A stretch of 64,000 bases of DNA from Allium sativum (taxonomy: Eukaryota; Streptophyta; Magnoliopsida; Asparagales; Amaryllidaceae), in assembly GCA_030737875.1 (NCBI GenBank), contig CM060910.1, forward strand, positions 250,388,427 to 250,452,426. Reading direction: 5' to 3'. Shown one piece after another: positions 23,401 to 34,049 of this stretch. Every line of letters starts with the position of its first letter. Position 1 is the stretch's first letter. The position numbers and the translations under genes are program-made. The notes under the pieces were generated by a model. That model made no database searches. It had not been told where the DNA came from and saw only the letters and a program-made list of their open reading frames with translations.

Positions 23401-24916
23401 AAACTGTATACTATTGTTTTCCCCAAACTGATTAATCCAAACAAATATTATAAATTCTAACTTAAATACTAACTTCAAATCAACGGTTTCCTTCTCACTA
23501 CCCTTCTCCTCTTCACTGATGCAGTTCGAACAACCACCTCCCATTTTTTGTTTGGCCAATCCTCACATTTTACCACAGCATCTCCTTTACCCAAAAATTC
23601 CTGATCCTTGCACATATTCGAACTACAGAAATAGTGCTACTTTCCTTGTTAAAAATCCCAAACTCAAAACCTTTCACACACTCTCATCCGGATCCATACT
23701 TCATCGCTACTCCTCCATGAATCTTCACGTCGAACTCTCTACAAACCCATCTCCTTCGAATACTCCATCCTTCCACCTCAGTCAAACTCCACTTGAGCTC
23801 ACGAATCAGTCACGGTTTCCAGTGACGAGAAGGATGAGTTCGAACCCAAAAAGAATGACATACAATTTGAAGAGCAAGACCCCGGTACCTATGTATATTT
23901 AATTCATGAACTTAGAGGATCGATTTGTATTTTCTTTTGATTTCTTTTTCTGTGATTTGGTTTGGTCTTTGAGAAATATGCGGCGGCTCTCATTTTGATC
24001 GAGCAAGTTTTGTTCTGAATTAGGTTAAGGAGAAAATGTATTATATAGGATAAACGGGTGGCTGAGAAGAGATGAGGCGTGGCCTCCCTTATGTCCTCAA
24101 AAGTTAGTATATTTTAGTGACCCTTCTATATGAAGTTCTGTTCTCATCCGGACGGCCAACGATAGAAATTAAAATACCAGTGAGACGAGCAATGTCACAC
24201 GATCCCAAAAATATAATAATACCGGTAGGTTAGCTTATTCTGTGAAACCCCGAAATGTTGATTACAGGGTGCAAAATACTCCAAACAAAAAGTTGCTTAT
24301 TTATTTAATTAAAAATTATAGTAAAATTATAAAAATTAAATTATCGTTATGTCTCAAAAGAACCTTGTCTAAATTCAAATCCGATCTCAAGTTATATCGA
24401 ATAAACCGTTACGGTCGATAAACGATTCTATAGCGACTATTTTAAAATTTGATTTGGACATATATCCAAATCTACGCGACAAAATCCTGATTTTTCTCTT
24501 CCACTAGAAAGATATACTCCACCAGCTCCACACGTTTCTTGTTTCACAGAAATCTGGCTTAAAACGAATCCTGTACATTCAGTTGAAGTTCAAATCGCCA
24601 ATTTACGAACTGCAGCGCCATTTCGAGCTCGATTTTAATTATATTATAACTCTGTGTTCAAACTGTCGTTTATATAATATATTCGTTATTCAAATTCAAT
24701 TCCAAGCTGAATTAAATATCACAGAGGATCCAGTTCACACCATATCGCCATTTCAGCCAATTCTGATTATTTCAGAATTAAATATATTATTTAATTTATT
24801 TATATTTATTAAATATTCAATATAATTTGATTAAAACGACCATTTAAATCACTTTATCACTTTGCAAATAATTAAATGAATTAATTATAATACCCCTGAA
24901 GATGCGGGTCATTACA
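20490..24916 (-). repeat. Element A 5' LTR
   Basis: 4427 bp, both ends intact: TGTAATGACCCG at 20490 and CGGGTCATTACA at 24905-24916, a perfect 12-bp terminal inverted repeat. The minus-strand TATA box (TATATAAT) is at 24040-24047, which leaves about 0.87 kb of U3 and 3.5 kb transcribed. Open frames of 60-130 codons inside do not resemble known proteins and are not conserved between LTRs. Confidence 0.9.
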
Positions 24917-24921
24917 GTCTG
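24917..24921. repeat. Target site duplication of element A, right copy
   Basis: GTCTG, identical to 4296-4300. Confidence 0.9.
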
Positions 24922-25629
24922 TAAGCTCTTAAGTTCAATACCCAAAAATTCTTATCTAACATAATGGGTCGATCCAGTTAGTCAAACCTCAAACTAATTA
25001 TCAGCCAATAGGGAAACTGCTCTCCTAATATAATTACGACCACCTATAGAAGGAGAATATCAAAAAAGAAAACTTGCAAAAATGACTCATCATATGCACC
25101 ATTATTCATCTCTCGTTTATAGTAGAAAAATGCCTTATATTTTACTATGATGGGTCAATCGTATAAGATCATTCATTAGTATCAGGCTTCCATTAACCTC
25201 ATACCCATATCCACTTATTATAACACACTAATGTTTACCTCTACCATTTTAAGTGAGAAAATGTACGTACTTAGATCTTTCATTAGTACCAGCCTACCAG
25301 GCTACTTTCAAGTAGCGTTTCTTCCAGTACCGCGCCCGCTGCATATAGCACCCTTGAACTTATGCAAATATGTCCCCAAAAATAACTTCGTCTATGCAAT
25401 ATACATCGTCTATGCAAAAATGAACTGTTTTAGAATGAAATTAACCCTAACAAAACTCTTGTGGAGAACCAGTATCCTTATCCTTTTAGTCATCCACTTC
25501 ATCCAAGTTAGTTTAACCAGTGGACAGAAAGTTCATAATTTTTTCTGAACTATTTAAATTTTACTTTTAAATTTGGGTATAGGCCAAGGTTAAGGATATG
25601 CTACTTCTATCTCGGTAGACTGTTATTAC
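24922..25629. other. Unassigned sequence, possibly with a decayed gene fragment
   Basis: Together with 3111-4295 this is the original target of element A. I see no transposon boundary. An open frame at 25231-25548 is described separately. Otherwise nothing can be assigned. Confidence 0.35.
25231..25548 (+). CDS. Hypothetical small ORF with a signal-peptide-like C-terminal segment
   Basis: A 105-codon frame. I do not recognise it. From its third methionine, near codon 64, it reads as a basic start followed by a hydrophobic stretch (LLWRTSILILLVIHFIQVSL) and a polar TSGQK, which looks like a secretion signal, then stops after few residues. It could be a first exon or relic of a small secreted-peptide gene, but no splice donor or second exon is evident, and chance is likely in AT-rich DNA. 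Confidence 0.15.
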   Translation: MFTSTILSEKMYVLRSFISTSLPGYFQVAFLPVPRPLHIAPLNLCKYVPKNNFVYAIYIVYAKMNCFRMKLTLTKLLWRTSILILLVIHFIQVSLTSGQKVHNFF

Positions 25630-26011
25630 CAGGGCCGGCCCTGAGTATTTATGGGCCAAGTGCGGGCCCAAAATTTTGGGCCCTTATTTTTTTTTTAATG
25701 AAATTGAACTTAAGAGAAAATGTGCTTTTTGTACTATGCATCTCCATTGAGAAAATTGCGTGTTTTAGCAAATTCATAAAGTTTTTACCCATATTTTCAA
25801 TCTGTCAACTAGAGGTCCACACAAGCCACATCTCCATTTTAATATATTAATTGATGTCAACAAAGCATATAATCACATATACTTTTGCATAGATAAATTA
25901 CTATCAAGCATACAAGCAGCTCTAGTAAAGGTAATACAGTTTTTTTTTGGCCCCCGACCTAATGGACCATGTGTGGTCGCACGGCTCGCACTAGGCCAGG
26001 GCCGTCCCCTG
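25630..26011. mobile_element. hAT-type MITE, 382 bp
   Basis: It starts CAGGGCCGGCCCTG and ends CAGGGCCGTCCCCTG, so imperfect terminal inverted repeats of about 15 bp, GC-rich against an AT-rich core. It is flanked by GTTATTAC (25622-25629) and GTTATCAC (26012-26019), an 8-bp duplication with one difference; 8 bp is the hAT superfamily size. No transposase is encoded, so it depends on a related autonomous element. Confidence 0.85.
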
Positions 26012-26019
26012 GTTATCAC

Positions 26020-26925
26020 CTTAAAGTCAAAAGGTACCTAGCGATACCTGGATATCCCAGGTTGACCATTCATTGTTAAAAACTTTGGGTTTAAGTTTTT
26101 CTTGTTGTCGACTAATTCTACATTTAATTCATGTTGATTTATGTGATTTGTCAATGCTAATGACTAGTTTGATAATTTTATTTCAATTAAATCTAGGATA
26201 TATATATGCTTAACTTTTCATTTGAATTTTTAAAAAAATATTTATTACTATTTTACAGTAATTTATTTCCTAGGATTATAGGATCAAATTTATGCCAATT
26301 TTCCCCTAGCTTAAGTTCGTCCACTTAGGAATTCAACCTTCGATTAGATTACTCCTCCTTAGATCACCCTGGTCCTCTATTTTTTGCTCTATCCTCTTAG
26401 CTTTATTTAATTTTTATTTATGTTTCTAAGAAATTAAGGTTTGGGATAAGAATGGCAGAGTGTCTTTACTATTTTTTTCAATAACCGAGTTAATGTATAA
26501 CTAATCTCATACTCATAGGTATAAGGTTATGGCTATAGCCACTAGATTAGCTTAGGCAAAAATTTGTTCCACTTATCATAATTCTTTAGCATTAAGAAAT
26601 CACTTAGACCATCAACAACATGTCATATGATCCAAAACACGTGTTGAATACATTCCAGGTGAAGAGCCTCCATGCTTAGGTCAACTATTATTCGTCAACT
26701 ATTGTTTCTTGGGTCGACCTATGGCCATGCATTTTTGGTTTTAAAATTTTAATTTTTGTTCTAAAACCCATAACCCTCCCTTACTTACTTGGATTATGAT
26801 GAGTTATACATGAACTCATAAAGAAAATCACTGCAAAAACAATAGTGAAAATTTTGCAGTTACATTCAGAAATTTGTGAGAATATACTTTCAAGCCCTGG
26901 TTATATTTTAATTTAAAAGGAATTT
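26020..26925. other. Unassigned AT-rich sequence
   Basis: No reading frame, element end or RNA gene is recognisable. A short palindrome around ACCTGGATATCCCAGG lies near 26047-26062. Confidence 0.4.
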
Positions 26926-27129
26926 AGGGAGAAGGACAAACTTTGCATATTTCTTGGTCAAAAGTATGCAAAGTATGTTATTTGACCAAAAGTCCACTTT
27001 TTAGTGCAAAGGTGGATTTCAGGGAGCCCCACCACATTTTCCATTTTGCACTAAAAGTTGGCATTTTGCCGAAATAACAAACTTTGTATACTTTTGGTCA
27101 AAAAATATGCAAAGTTTGGTCTTCTCCCT
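26926..27129. mobile_element. Foldback MITE, 204 bp
   Basis: The element begins AGGGAGAAGGACAAACTTTG and its reverse complement begins AGGGAGAAGACCAAACTTTG. The inverted similarity continues for about 90 bp on each side, through TATGCAAAGT and TTTTAGTGCAAA, leaving a small loop around 27020. Flanking ATTT on both sides may be part of a target duplication. No coding capacity. The superfamily cannot be fixed from the ends. Confidence 0.75.
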
Positions 27130-27602
27130 ATTTTCCACTTAATTTAATTTATTTATCAAATTTGGTTCAATTTTTCATGTTGTTATTGCCCCTTCATAAG
27201 GATGTCTTAAATCTCATATATATGTATATATATATATAGGAACAAGTTCTTATCATTATTCAAATACTTAAGTATACATTTTATAGTTATCCAATGTTTT
27301 TCTTTGAAATAAATATGTATCGACTTGCACATCCTAATGCATATGACTCATCCCGTTAGTATAAGGCATAATAAACATAATGGATCATATAGCTGAAGCA
27401 TAGGGAATACTTTCCATATTCTTCTTCTCCTCGGTTATATGAGGAGCATTCTTCTTATAAAGGAAGATTATTGATCGCATTGGATCATTTGAACACTTTA
27501 AATTTTCCATGTTGAAACTTTTCAATATGATGTTTATTTATAGGGATTAGGACAATCCTAATTGCCTTTTTGATCAATTTGTATATATATTTATACCAAG
27601 TA
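27130..27602. other. Unassigned AT-rich sequence
   Basis: No gene is seen. A TA microsatellite lies near 27218-27238. The last five bases, AAGTA (27598-27602), would be the left target duplication of element I. Confidence 0.4.
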
Positions 27603-28464
27603 TGTAACGCCCCATCAAGAGACCCATATTAACAAGGAATATTAGCTAGTAATACTACCTGTTAATATAGAGAATAAAGCTTGTTAGGAGCGACCAACTG
27701 TAATATTATATCAAATAAGTATTAAATATGTCAAGATTTCTTTACCATATATCAACATACTTAATCCTTATCTAATACACAACTACGATGGGTATAGGAT
27801 CTATCTTGAACAAAATACAATATAATAATATGCACTTAATACGAAACTTCAGACACAAGTATACATACAAATACAAATACATCATATGAAACACATCATA
27901 CAACATAGGTGGTCAGATAAGCCACTACACATAAGAATATACATCATAATCCCTACAAGAGAATGTACATCATAGCGTTCTGAAAAACTACACGAGACTA
28001 CTATAAATACTATGCGATACAAAAGATTGAAACATGATATCCGAAGGAGAACATCAAAGCAAGAACCCAGAAGTACCTAACCTGCGATTCGGTCTGACCC
28101 AAGGAATAAACACACGAGCCAGTCTAACTTGAATCAGATAATTAGTATAAGATAAGGTAAAATAAATCTTTAATGAAAACATTCCTTTAGGTCATAAAAG
28201 AATGATACATTAAGCCTTTATACTCTTCCACACGGATAGAATTTAATATTCATAGAAAAGTAATCATGTTTGGCACATGAATTCTTTACCACCAGGTTTA
28301 TTCAAGGGATAACACATGAGGTCATGAGGAAGTAACACTAAAATCCAAAATCATCAAAACATGGAAGTCACAAGTATGACTCATAGAAATGAATCTCAGT
28401 GACCCAAATGCTACAATTAGGATAACCATTCATGAAGTCACACAACAATAAATAGAAAACCCAC
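27603..28464 (-). mobile_element. Element I: left end of a Gypsy-type LTR, probably minus strand
   Basis: It begins TGTAACGCCCC, matching the outer-end form TGTAACACCCC of the minus-strand elements B and C. No matching end occurs before the next element begins at 28465, so the LTR is cut and its remainder should lie beyond the window. Only 862 bp are visible and nothing is encoded. A simple truncation is the alternative. Confidence 0.6.
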
Positions 28465-29437
28465 TGTAACGACCCGCATTCTACACATTAGGGGATCGTA
28501 GAATATTTATTTCTTTCTCATGCAAAGTCCTATAGCTATGTAACTTTGTCAGACGACTATTGGGCCATTTCCCATGTTCATGATTTTTGCCGATTTTTAA
28601 ATGACCATTTTGCCCCTTGCTGATCTTGTTTCGGCCATAACTTTTGATTGGTAAGGAGTTTTGACCTAAAATCACATCCATTAGATTCAGATGATGGTCT
28701 ATCTTTCCATAGAGTGGTCATATTAGCCAAACGAACCCGACGTTTGGGAGATATGGTTGAAACAAGGTTTAGAAGGTGAAAATCAGCTTATCCGGGCCTA
28801 ATTAGGGTGATTAGCAAGAGGGCACATAACCCATTTCGGGATTAGGGCTATGGGGAGGCTGAAATCAGTTAGGAAAAAAATCTATTCTCGTTTTCTCAGC
28901 CGCCTAAAACATTTCCCTAACCCTAACAATGGCCTCCACCCAAATCACCTTCGAATCACCATTTAATCAAGTTTTAGCCTAATCTACATCAAATCAAGGC
29001 AAATAAGAATCAAATTGGGAATAGAGCTGCTGTGTTGCATAGAGATTCGACCCAAATTAGAGATAGTTTAAGATTTAAAGTTAATTTTTAGCCAAGGTGA
29101 GTGATTTGCATAGCTTCTCACTAATTACGGTTGATTAGGGGTAATTAGTGTTAATTAGCGAAATTTTGGCTCAGAAAAATCTAATTTTTTTTGTAAAATT
29201 CCAAAATATTATTTTAGGGCTCTGATAGAAATTTGGGTTAATTTGGATAAGTTTTGCTAATTGTATGCTTAAACATGATTAAGGGAGATTAAGGGGAAAA
29301 TATAGGTTTTTGAGTATGTTTCATCCATATTTACATATTAAATTGTTGTTTTGGTGTTTATGGTTGATTCTCTATGTTGCTATGACTGTATGGTATACCT
29401 TGTGATTGATTAAAAGAGTTAAAATGGTCGAAAACAC
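28465..29437 (+). mobile_element. Element H: left end of a Gypsy-type LTR, probably plus strand
   Basis: It begins TGTAACGACCCGCATTC, like the U3 start of elements A and E (TGTAATGACCCGCAT), after CCCAC (28460-28464), the predicted target duplication. It contains a GGCCATAACTTTTGATTGG block comparable, inverted, with one in G's U3 (about 53490-53506) and a leader-like CCTAAAACATTTCCCTAA stretch near 28903-28920 resembling that after E's TATA box. It is cut at 29437 by element E; the rest is not in the window. Confidence 0.6.
29433..29437. repeat. Predicted target site duplication of element E, left copy
   Basis: AACAC precedes the LTR start TGTAATGACCCG at 29438. The right copy is not in the window because E's 3' LTR is interrupted at 52250. 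Confidence 0.5.
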
Positions 29438-30237
29438 TGTAATGACCCGCATTTGTCAGAGGTATTATAATTAATTTATTTAATTATATAAATAGTGATT
29501 TAGGGAATTAAATCGTCATTAATTAAATAATGGTGAATATTTAATTAAAATAATAATTAAATAATATATTTAATTCAGAAATAATCAAAAATATTGGAAA
29601 TCACAATATTCTGTGAACGGGGTCATCCCCAATATTTAACTCAGCCTAGAGTTGAATTATATTGACGAATATATTCAATCGACGACAGTTTGAACGTATA
29701 ATTATAATATAATTAAAATAGAGCTTGAAATGGCGCTGCAGTTCGCGATTTGGCGATATGAACTTCAACTGAATGTACAGTGTTCGTTTTAAATCGGATT
29801 TCTGTGAAACAAGAAACGTGTGGAGCTGGTGGAGTATATCTTTCTAGTGGAAGAGAAAAATCGGGATTTCGTCGTGTAGATTTTGATTTACGTTCAAATC
29901 AAATTCCAGAAAAGTCGCTGTAGAATTCCTTTATAATTCGCAACACTTTATTTACGTTATAAAAGGATTTTCGATATAAACTGAATATCGATAAATCTAA
30001 AATCTGAAATATCAAACTGTAAATTCTGATATGATATTCTGGAGCTGTACGATATCATATGTGAAGTTATACGATAATATTTATTTATAAATATTTAATT
30101 TAAATTTATTTAAATATATTTATATAATTAAATGGGCTATTTAGAGCTTTAAAAGTAGCCACTTTTGCAAACGACCTCAGAATTTGACGAAACTAATTTT
30201 CTTGGATTTGCAATGTTAAATTATTGCTAGATGTCAG
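29438..30237 (+). repeat. Element E 5' LTR, first segment (U3)
   Basis: Matches 48458-49257 over its full length with scattered differences. It starts TGTAATGACCCGC. It includes the block around GAAACAAGAAACGTGTGGAG (about 29807-29826), which also occurs in A's LTRs on the other strand. It ends at the GTCAG target site of element C. Confidence 0.9.
30233..30237. repeat. Target site duplication of element C, left copy
   Basis: GTCAG precedes TGTAACACCCC at 30238 and recurs at 41802-41806. The uninterrupted E 3' LTR has a single GTCAG at the matching place (49253-49257), so the pre-insertion site is visible in the same window. Confidence 0.95.
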
Positions 30238-31579
30238 TGTAACACCCCACGCCCGCTATGGTCACTCACTAAGGGAATGCCATAGCATCGGTGGAGTATT
30301 TTAGTGAATATAGAACATAAAAATTACAACAAGACAGATATAAATAGTACTTGAAATTTAAAACATCATCTCATAACAGCGGAAGTAAACATGTCTGGTT
30401 ACATCATAAAACCACAATAAAAGTCAAGTACAATATCCATCAAAATAAAGAAGTACATAATCCCACTCTCAATACAATAGCCAAGACAAAAGAAAAGATA
30501 ACTGGGTCACTGGAGCTTTACATCTATCCAAGCTCCTAAAGACTGGAACAGCAATCCGATCAAGCTCCACTACTGCTAGGATCCACCGTAGGACCTGAGG
30601 GTTGGGAAAAAAAGATAAAAACAACGGGGGCAGACATAAGTCTGAGCGAGTCCTATAACTTTAACAATACAATCATTAAAGTAACCAGAGAAGATATAAA
30701 CTTGACCCACGGTAATGTCTGGGGATGAATGGCTACACTAAGCAGCTTGATAGACTTAGGATAAACTAAGATAACTGTAAAGACGCATCTACCCACCCAA
30801 GGATAATTACTAACTGCACTACACCAGTCATTCCTACTTAAAGGTCGATCCCTCCCAAGGACTTAGAAGATTTCCCCAGTAGTTTCGTGTACTCCTAGCC
30901 ACCACATAGGTGCCGTCTGCCCCTCTCAGTAATTTTACCCAGTAGTTTCGTGTACCCTTACATAGGTGCCGTCTGCCCCTATCTTTAATTAGGTGTACCC
31001 ACTACTCCCAAGCGATCGGCTCCCTACCGTAGATACCCGTGCTGGTCCCACAATGGGGTGTATCATTCCCCAAAGTGGCCACCTGATAATATCGACGGTG
31101 CACGGCTTTATATCTACACGATGCAACAACGGCTTATCTACCAGCCCGGGTCCACACACGCATATGAAACCCGTTGGACTTGCGTTGCCACCGCTAACCC
31201 GTTTTGGCCTCTTATAATCAAGCCCAATATGCGTGTCCCGTCACTCGACATGGGTCGAGCCCACAAAGATACGTTTGGGATATTGGTTGAAATGGGCCCC
31301 CACAAGCTACCCACCTAAGCTTGTCACATATCTAGTGTATCCCACTTAACCCTTTAATCATGTTTAATTACATGTTTCCACTTGGTTAAGTATTCTAATC
31401 GTATTTTCTATTGCCACCCAAGGCAACCCACTAGATTGCACATGCCACCCAAGGCAACCACTAAATTTCCACATGCCACCCAAGGCACCCACTTAACCCC
31501 TCATGTCCCACTACATGCTAACATGGTTAAGTGTTTCTTAATTAATTAAGACCGTGATCTCCCATAAAGACCTCCCACA

Positions 31580-31776
31580 TTGGACTGGCTGTTATGACCG
31601 CCTGGTTAAGCCGGTAGGGTCCGGGCAGTCTTACGTCATAACAGAGTCTAACCTCGTGTCTTTACTTTAATCACGTATTTAATTTTATGGCTAAGACCTC
31701 TCACATTGGGCTGACATTCGTAGCAACTGGTTAAGCCGGTTGGGTCCGGGCAGTTTTACACTACAAATGAGTCCAA
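31580..31776. repeat. Tandem covarying hairpins in element C 3' LTR
   Basis: Arms at 31580-31651: GTTATGAC with GTCATAAC, and TTGGAC with GTCTAA (one G-T pair). Arms at 31706-31776: ATTCGTAG with CTACAAAT (one mismatch), and TTGGGCT with AGTCCAA (one G-T pair). The centre carries GGTTAAGCCGG and TCCGGGCAG in both. The plan equals that of element B while the stem bases differ, so pairing is kept although sequence changes. Confidence 0.7.
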
Positions 31777-32151
31777 CCTCATGTCTTAGTCGATTAATTA
31801 CACCTAATTAATCACCCCCATATTAATTATCCCTAATTAATATCAAGTTTTTCATAACATGGGTAGACCTAACTCAATAGGTAAATTCCCATGGGGTAGA
31901 CCTAACTCAATAGGTAAATTCCCACTTATGTTAATTTATTTTTATGGTATGCTTAATCATACCCAATCATACATTTATTAACATATTTACCAACCCCATC
32001 GTTCCCCACGTAAATCGTTATCATTTCATGACATAATAAAGGGGAAGATCCATCACAAACATCATGGGTTTAGCATATAACTTTGTCATGGGTTAAGAAG
32101 ATGTCAACTTGCATATATGAACATATATTAACCCAACTACATTTAACCCAA

Positions 32152-32545
32152 ACTTGCATATTATCATACACATATCTTGCATAACATGTTGAACTTGCAT
32201 GTAAGCATTCTTATAACTTGCATAACATGTTAAACATGCATTTAAGCATACACATAACTTGCATAAGCATTCACATACTTGCATAAGCATTCACATACTT
32301 GCATAAGCATGCATAACTTGCATATCATGTTAAACTTGCATTTAAGCATATACATAACTTGCATAAGCATTCATATACTTGCATAAGCATTCACATACTT
32401 GCATAAGCATGCATAACTTGCATATCATGTTAAACTTGCATTTAAGCATATACATAACTTGCATATGAACTTGCATAACAACCTTTACATAACATCATAC
32501 ACATAACTTGCATATGAACTTGCATAACTCCCTTTGTTAAACATG
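32152..32545. repeat. TTGCATA array in element C 3' LTR
   Basis: ACTTGCATAAGCATTCACAT-type units recur, partly organised in a higher-order repeat of 100 bp (GCATGCATAACTTGCATATC at 32308 and 32408). The sister array is at about 40495-40890. The element B array is related but shorter. Confidence 0.8.
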
Positions 32546-33113
32546 CATAAATCCACTTATTAAATATGCATAAACCCACTTGTTAAACATGCATAAACCA
32601 ACTTATCAGACATGCATAAACCCACTTACTAATTATGCATAAACATAGTAAAACATAGAGTAACATATCATTACAAATGATTCAAACTCACTAATCCGCA
32701 TTTAAGACCATAAGTCTCATTACACCCAATCTACTTACTTTAACAATTGATGTTAAAGTGATAGAAACTCACCAAAACCAAGATTAGCAAACTTATGAAG
32801 TGGAATTAGTTGCTAAATATGAAGAAGATGATGATTAGAGATTGGTTAGAGAGTGATTAGATTGCAACTTCCTTCATAAACAAGTGGAGGCTCTCTCAAG
32901 TTTGATTTTGGCAGCATGAGGCCATCATTACTATTTTTAGTATGGATTAGGGTAGGTTTAGGGTGTATTTATAGATTAGGTGAGTGTTTTAGGCCCTTAG
33001 ATTAACCCTAGGTTAGATTAGGTCCGTTAGATTTAGGAAATCTCTAGAACCCAGCCCAGCCCTAGCCAGAAAACCAAATCTGGTGCACCCAACCTTCTGG
33101 CTCGACACGCCGT

Positions 33114-33168
33114 GTCGACAGGCAAGTCAACTCCCCCTATCGACAGGCCTGTCGACAGCCCTGTCGAC
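33114..33168. repeat. GTCGAC palindrome cluster in element C 3' LTR
   Basis: GTCGACAGGCAAGT and CCTGTCGACAGCCCTGTCGAC-type units overlap as palindromes near the LTR 5' end, upstream of the TATA box, at the same relative place as in element B. Two units here are mutated (GTCAAC, ATCGAC). The sister LTR has one additional 12-bp unit. Confidence 0.75.
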
Positions 33169-33445
33169 ATGGTCAGGGCGGGAATTTTCCCGCCTGGCCC
33201 CGCTGGTTCTAATTTGAAATCTGAATTTAAATTTCTAAATCTGTTTTTAGCTTTAATTTTCTGCAAACTTCATTGGGCCTTAACTGGGCCATACGGACTC
33301 CGATTCTCGAAAACTCGGACTCTATTTCGCGTATTTTTCCGAGACGAACGCAATGACGCAGCCCGTTACCCCCAATTCCCACATCTGAGATTATTTATCC
33401 TATGATTAGAGAATTTTAGTATTAACTAAAATTCGGGGTGTTACA

Positions 33446-34049
33446 TTCTCCCCTCCTTAAAGGATTTCGTCCCCGAAATCTCTAAGCTAAGGAGAATGCA
33501 TATCCTACCATCCAAACAACCATCTACTCAAACCATCAACCACGGGCATCCATTGTCCTTAAACAGTTTCTAATGATGTATGAGCATATGCAAAAAGTGT
33601 GTGTATATGTTCCCTATCTAATGAATGAACATATGCAAACCATGATAGTGCCATGCATCCATTATGTATGCGAGAGAACCCTATTGACACATACAATATC
33701 TACATGAGTGCACAATCATTCACCAAAATGCATCATCCATATGATAACACAATCATTATACATCCATAAATATAGCTTCCTACACACAATTTTATGCAAT
33801 ATGCAATATGAAGTGACTGAGCCGATCTAGTGCCTAGAGTGTGTGTACATGCATCCACGAGCAACCACTAGCAAACACTTGCATCCACTTGCATCCATCA
33901 ACCATAACATGTCTCAAACACATGTTTCAACCATAGGTTTACCCTATCTAAAGGTCAAACAGTACTAACGAGAGGACATACTAAAGATAAGATAAGTACT
34001 AGTCAACGATAGAGGAGAAGTTAAAAGACATACTCTCAAAAAGAAATGG
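33446..34049 (-). other. Element C 3' untranslated interior
   Basis: From the LTR inward the minus strand shows the polypurine tract, the GATTTCGGGGACGAAATCC landmark just before it, then about 550 bp of non-coding sequence collinear with 12878-13400 in element B. No frame is seen. Confidence 0.7.

Larger units (their letters stand above)
4301..24916 (-). mobile_element. Element A: large non-coding Gypsy-type element (LARD-like), split by element B
   Basis: Two LTRs of about 4.4 kb (20490-24916 is 5', 4301-8722 is 3', minus strand) flank an interior of only about 1.5 kb once the nested element B is removed (20191-20489 plus 8723-9888). The interior has a primer-binding site next to the 5' LTR and a conserved 3' end (GAGGATGAAAT, then AAGTGGGGA) before the 3' LTR. 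It encodes no recognisable protein. Very long LTRs around a short non-coding interior define large retrotransposon derivatives, which move with proteins supplied in trans. The two LTRs differ visibly more than those of B nested inside it, in line with A being older. Confidence 0.85.
30238..33445 (-). repeat. Element C 3' LTR
   Basis: 3208 bp, outer end TGTAACACCCC, inner end GGGGTGTTACA followed by the polypurine tract (AAGGAGGGGAGAA on the minus strand, 33446-33458). A minus-strand TATAAATA lies at 32966-32973. Internal repeats are three CCACCCAAGGCA units (about 31414-31490), the hairpin pair (31580-31776), a doubled TAGACCTAACTCAATAGG unit (31863-31920), the TTGCATA array, an AACATGCATAAACC array (32539-32645) and the GTCGAC cluster (33114-33168). 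Confidence 0.92.

Noticed and set aside
28908..28926. Interstitial telomere repeat (CCCTAACCCTAAC)
   Set aside because: Only two units, and plant telomeres are CCCTAAA. The sequence is part of an LTR leader.
32152..32545. CRISPR-like array of short direct repeats
   Set aside because: Units are degenerate, spacers are themselves repeats, and the array lies inside a plant LTR present twice in the window. There are no cas genes and the context is eukaryotic.
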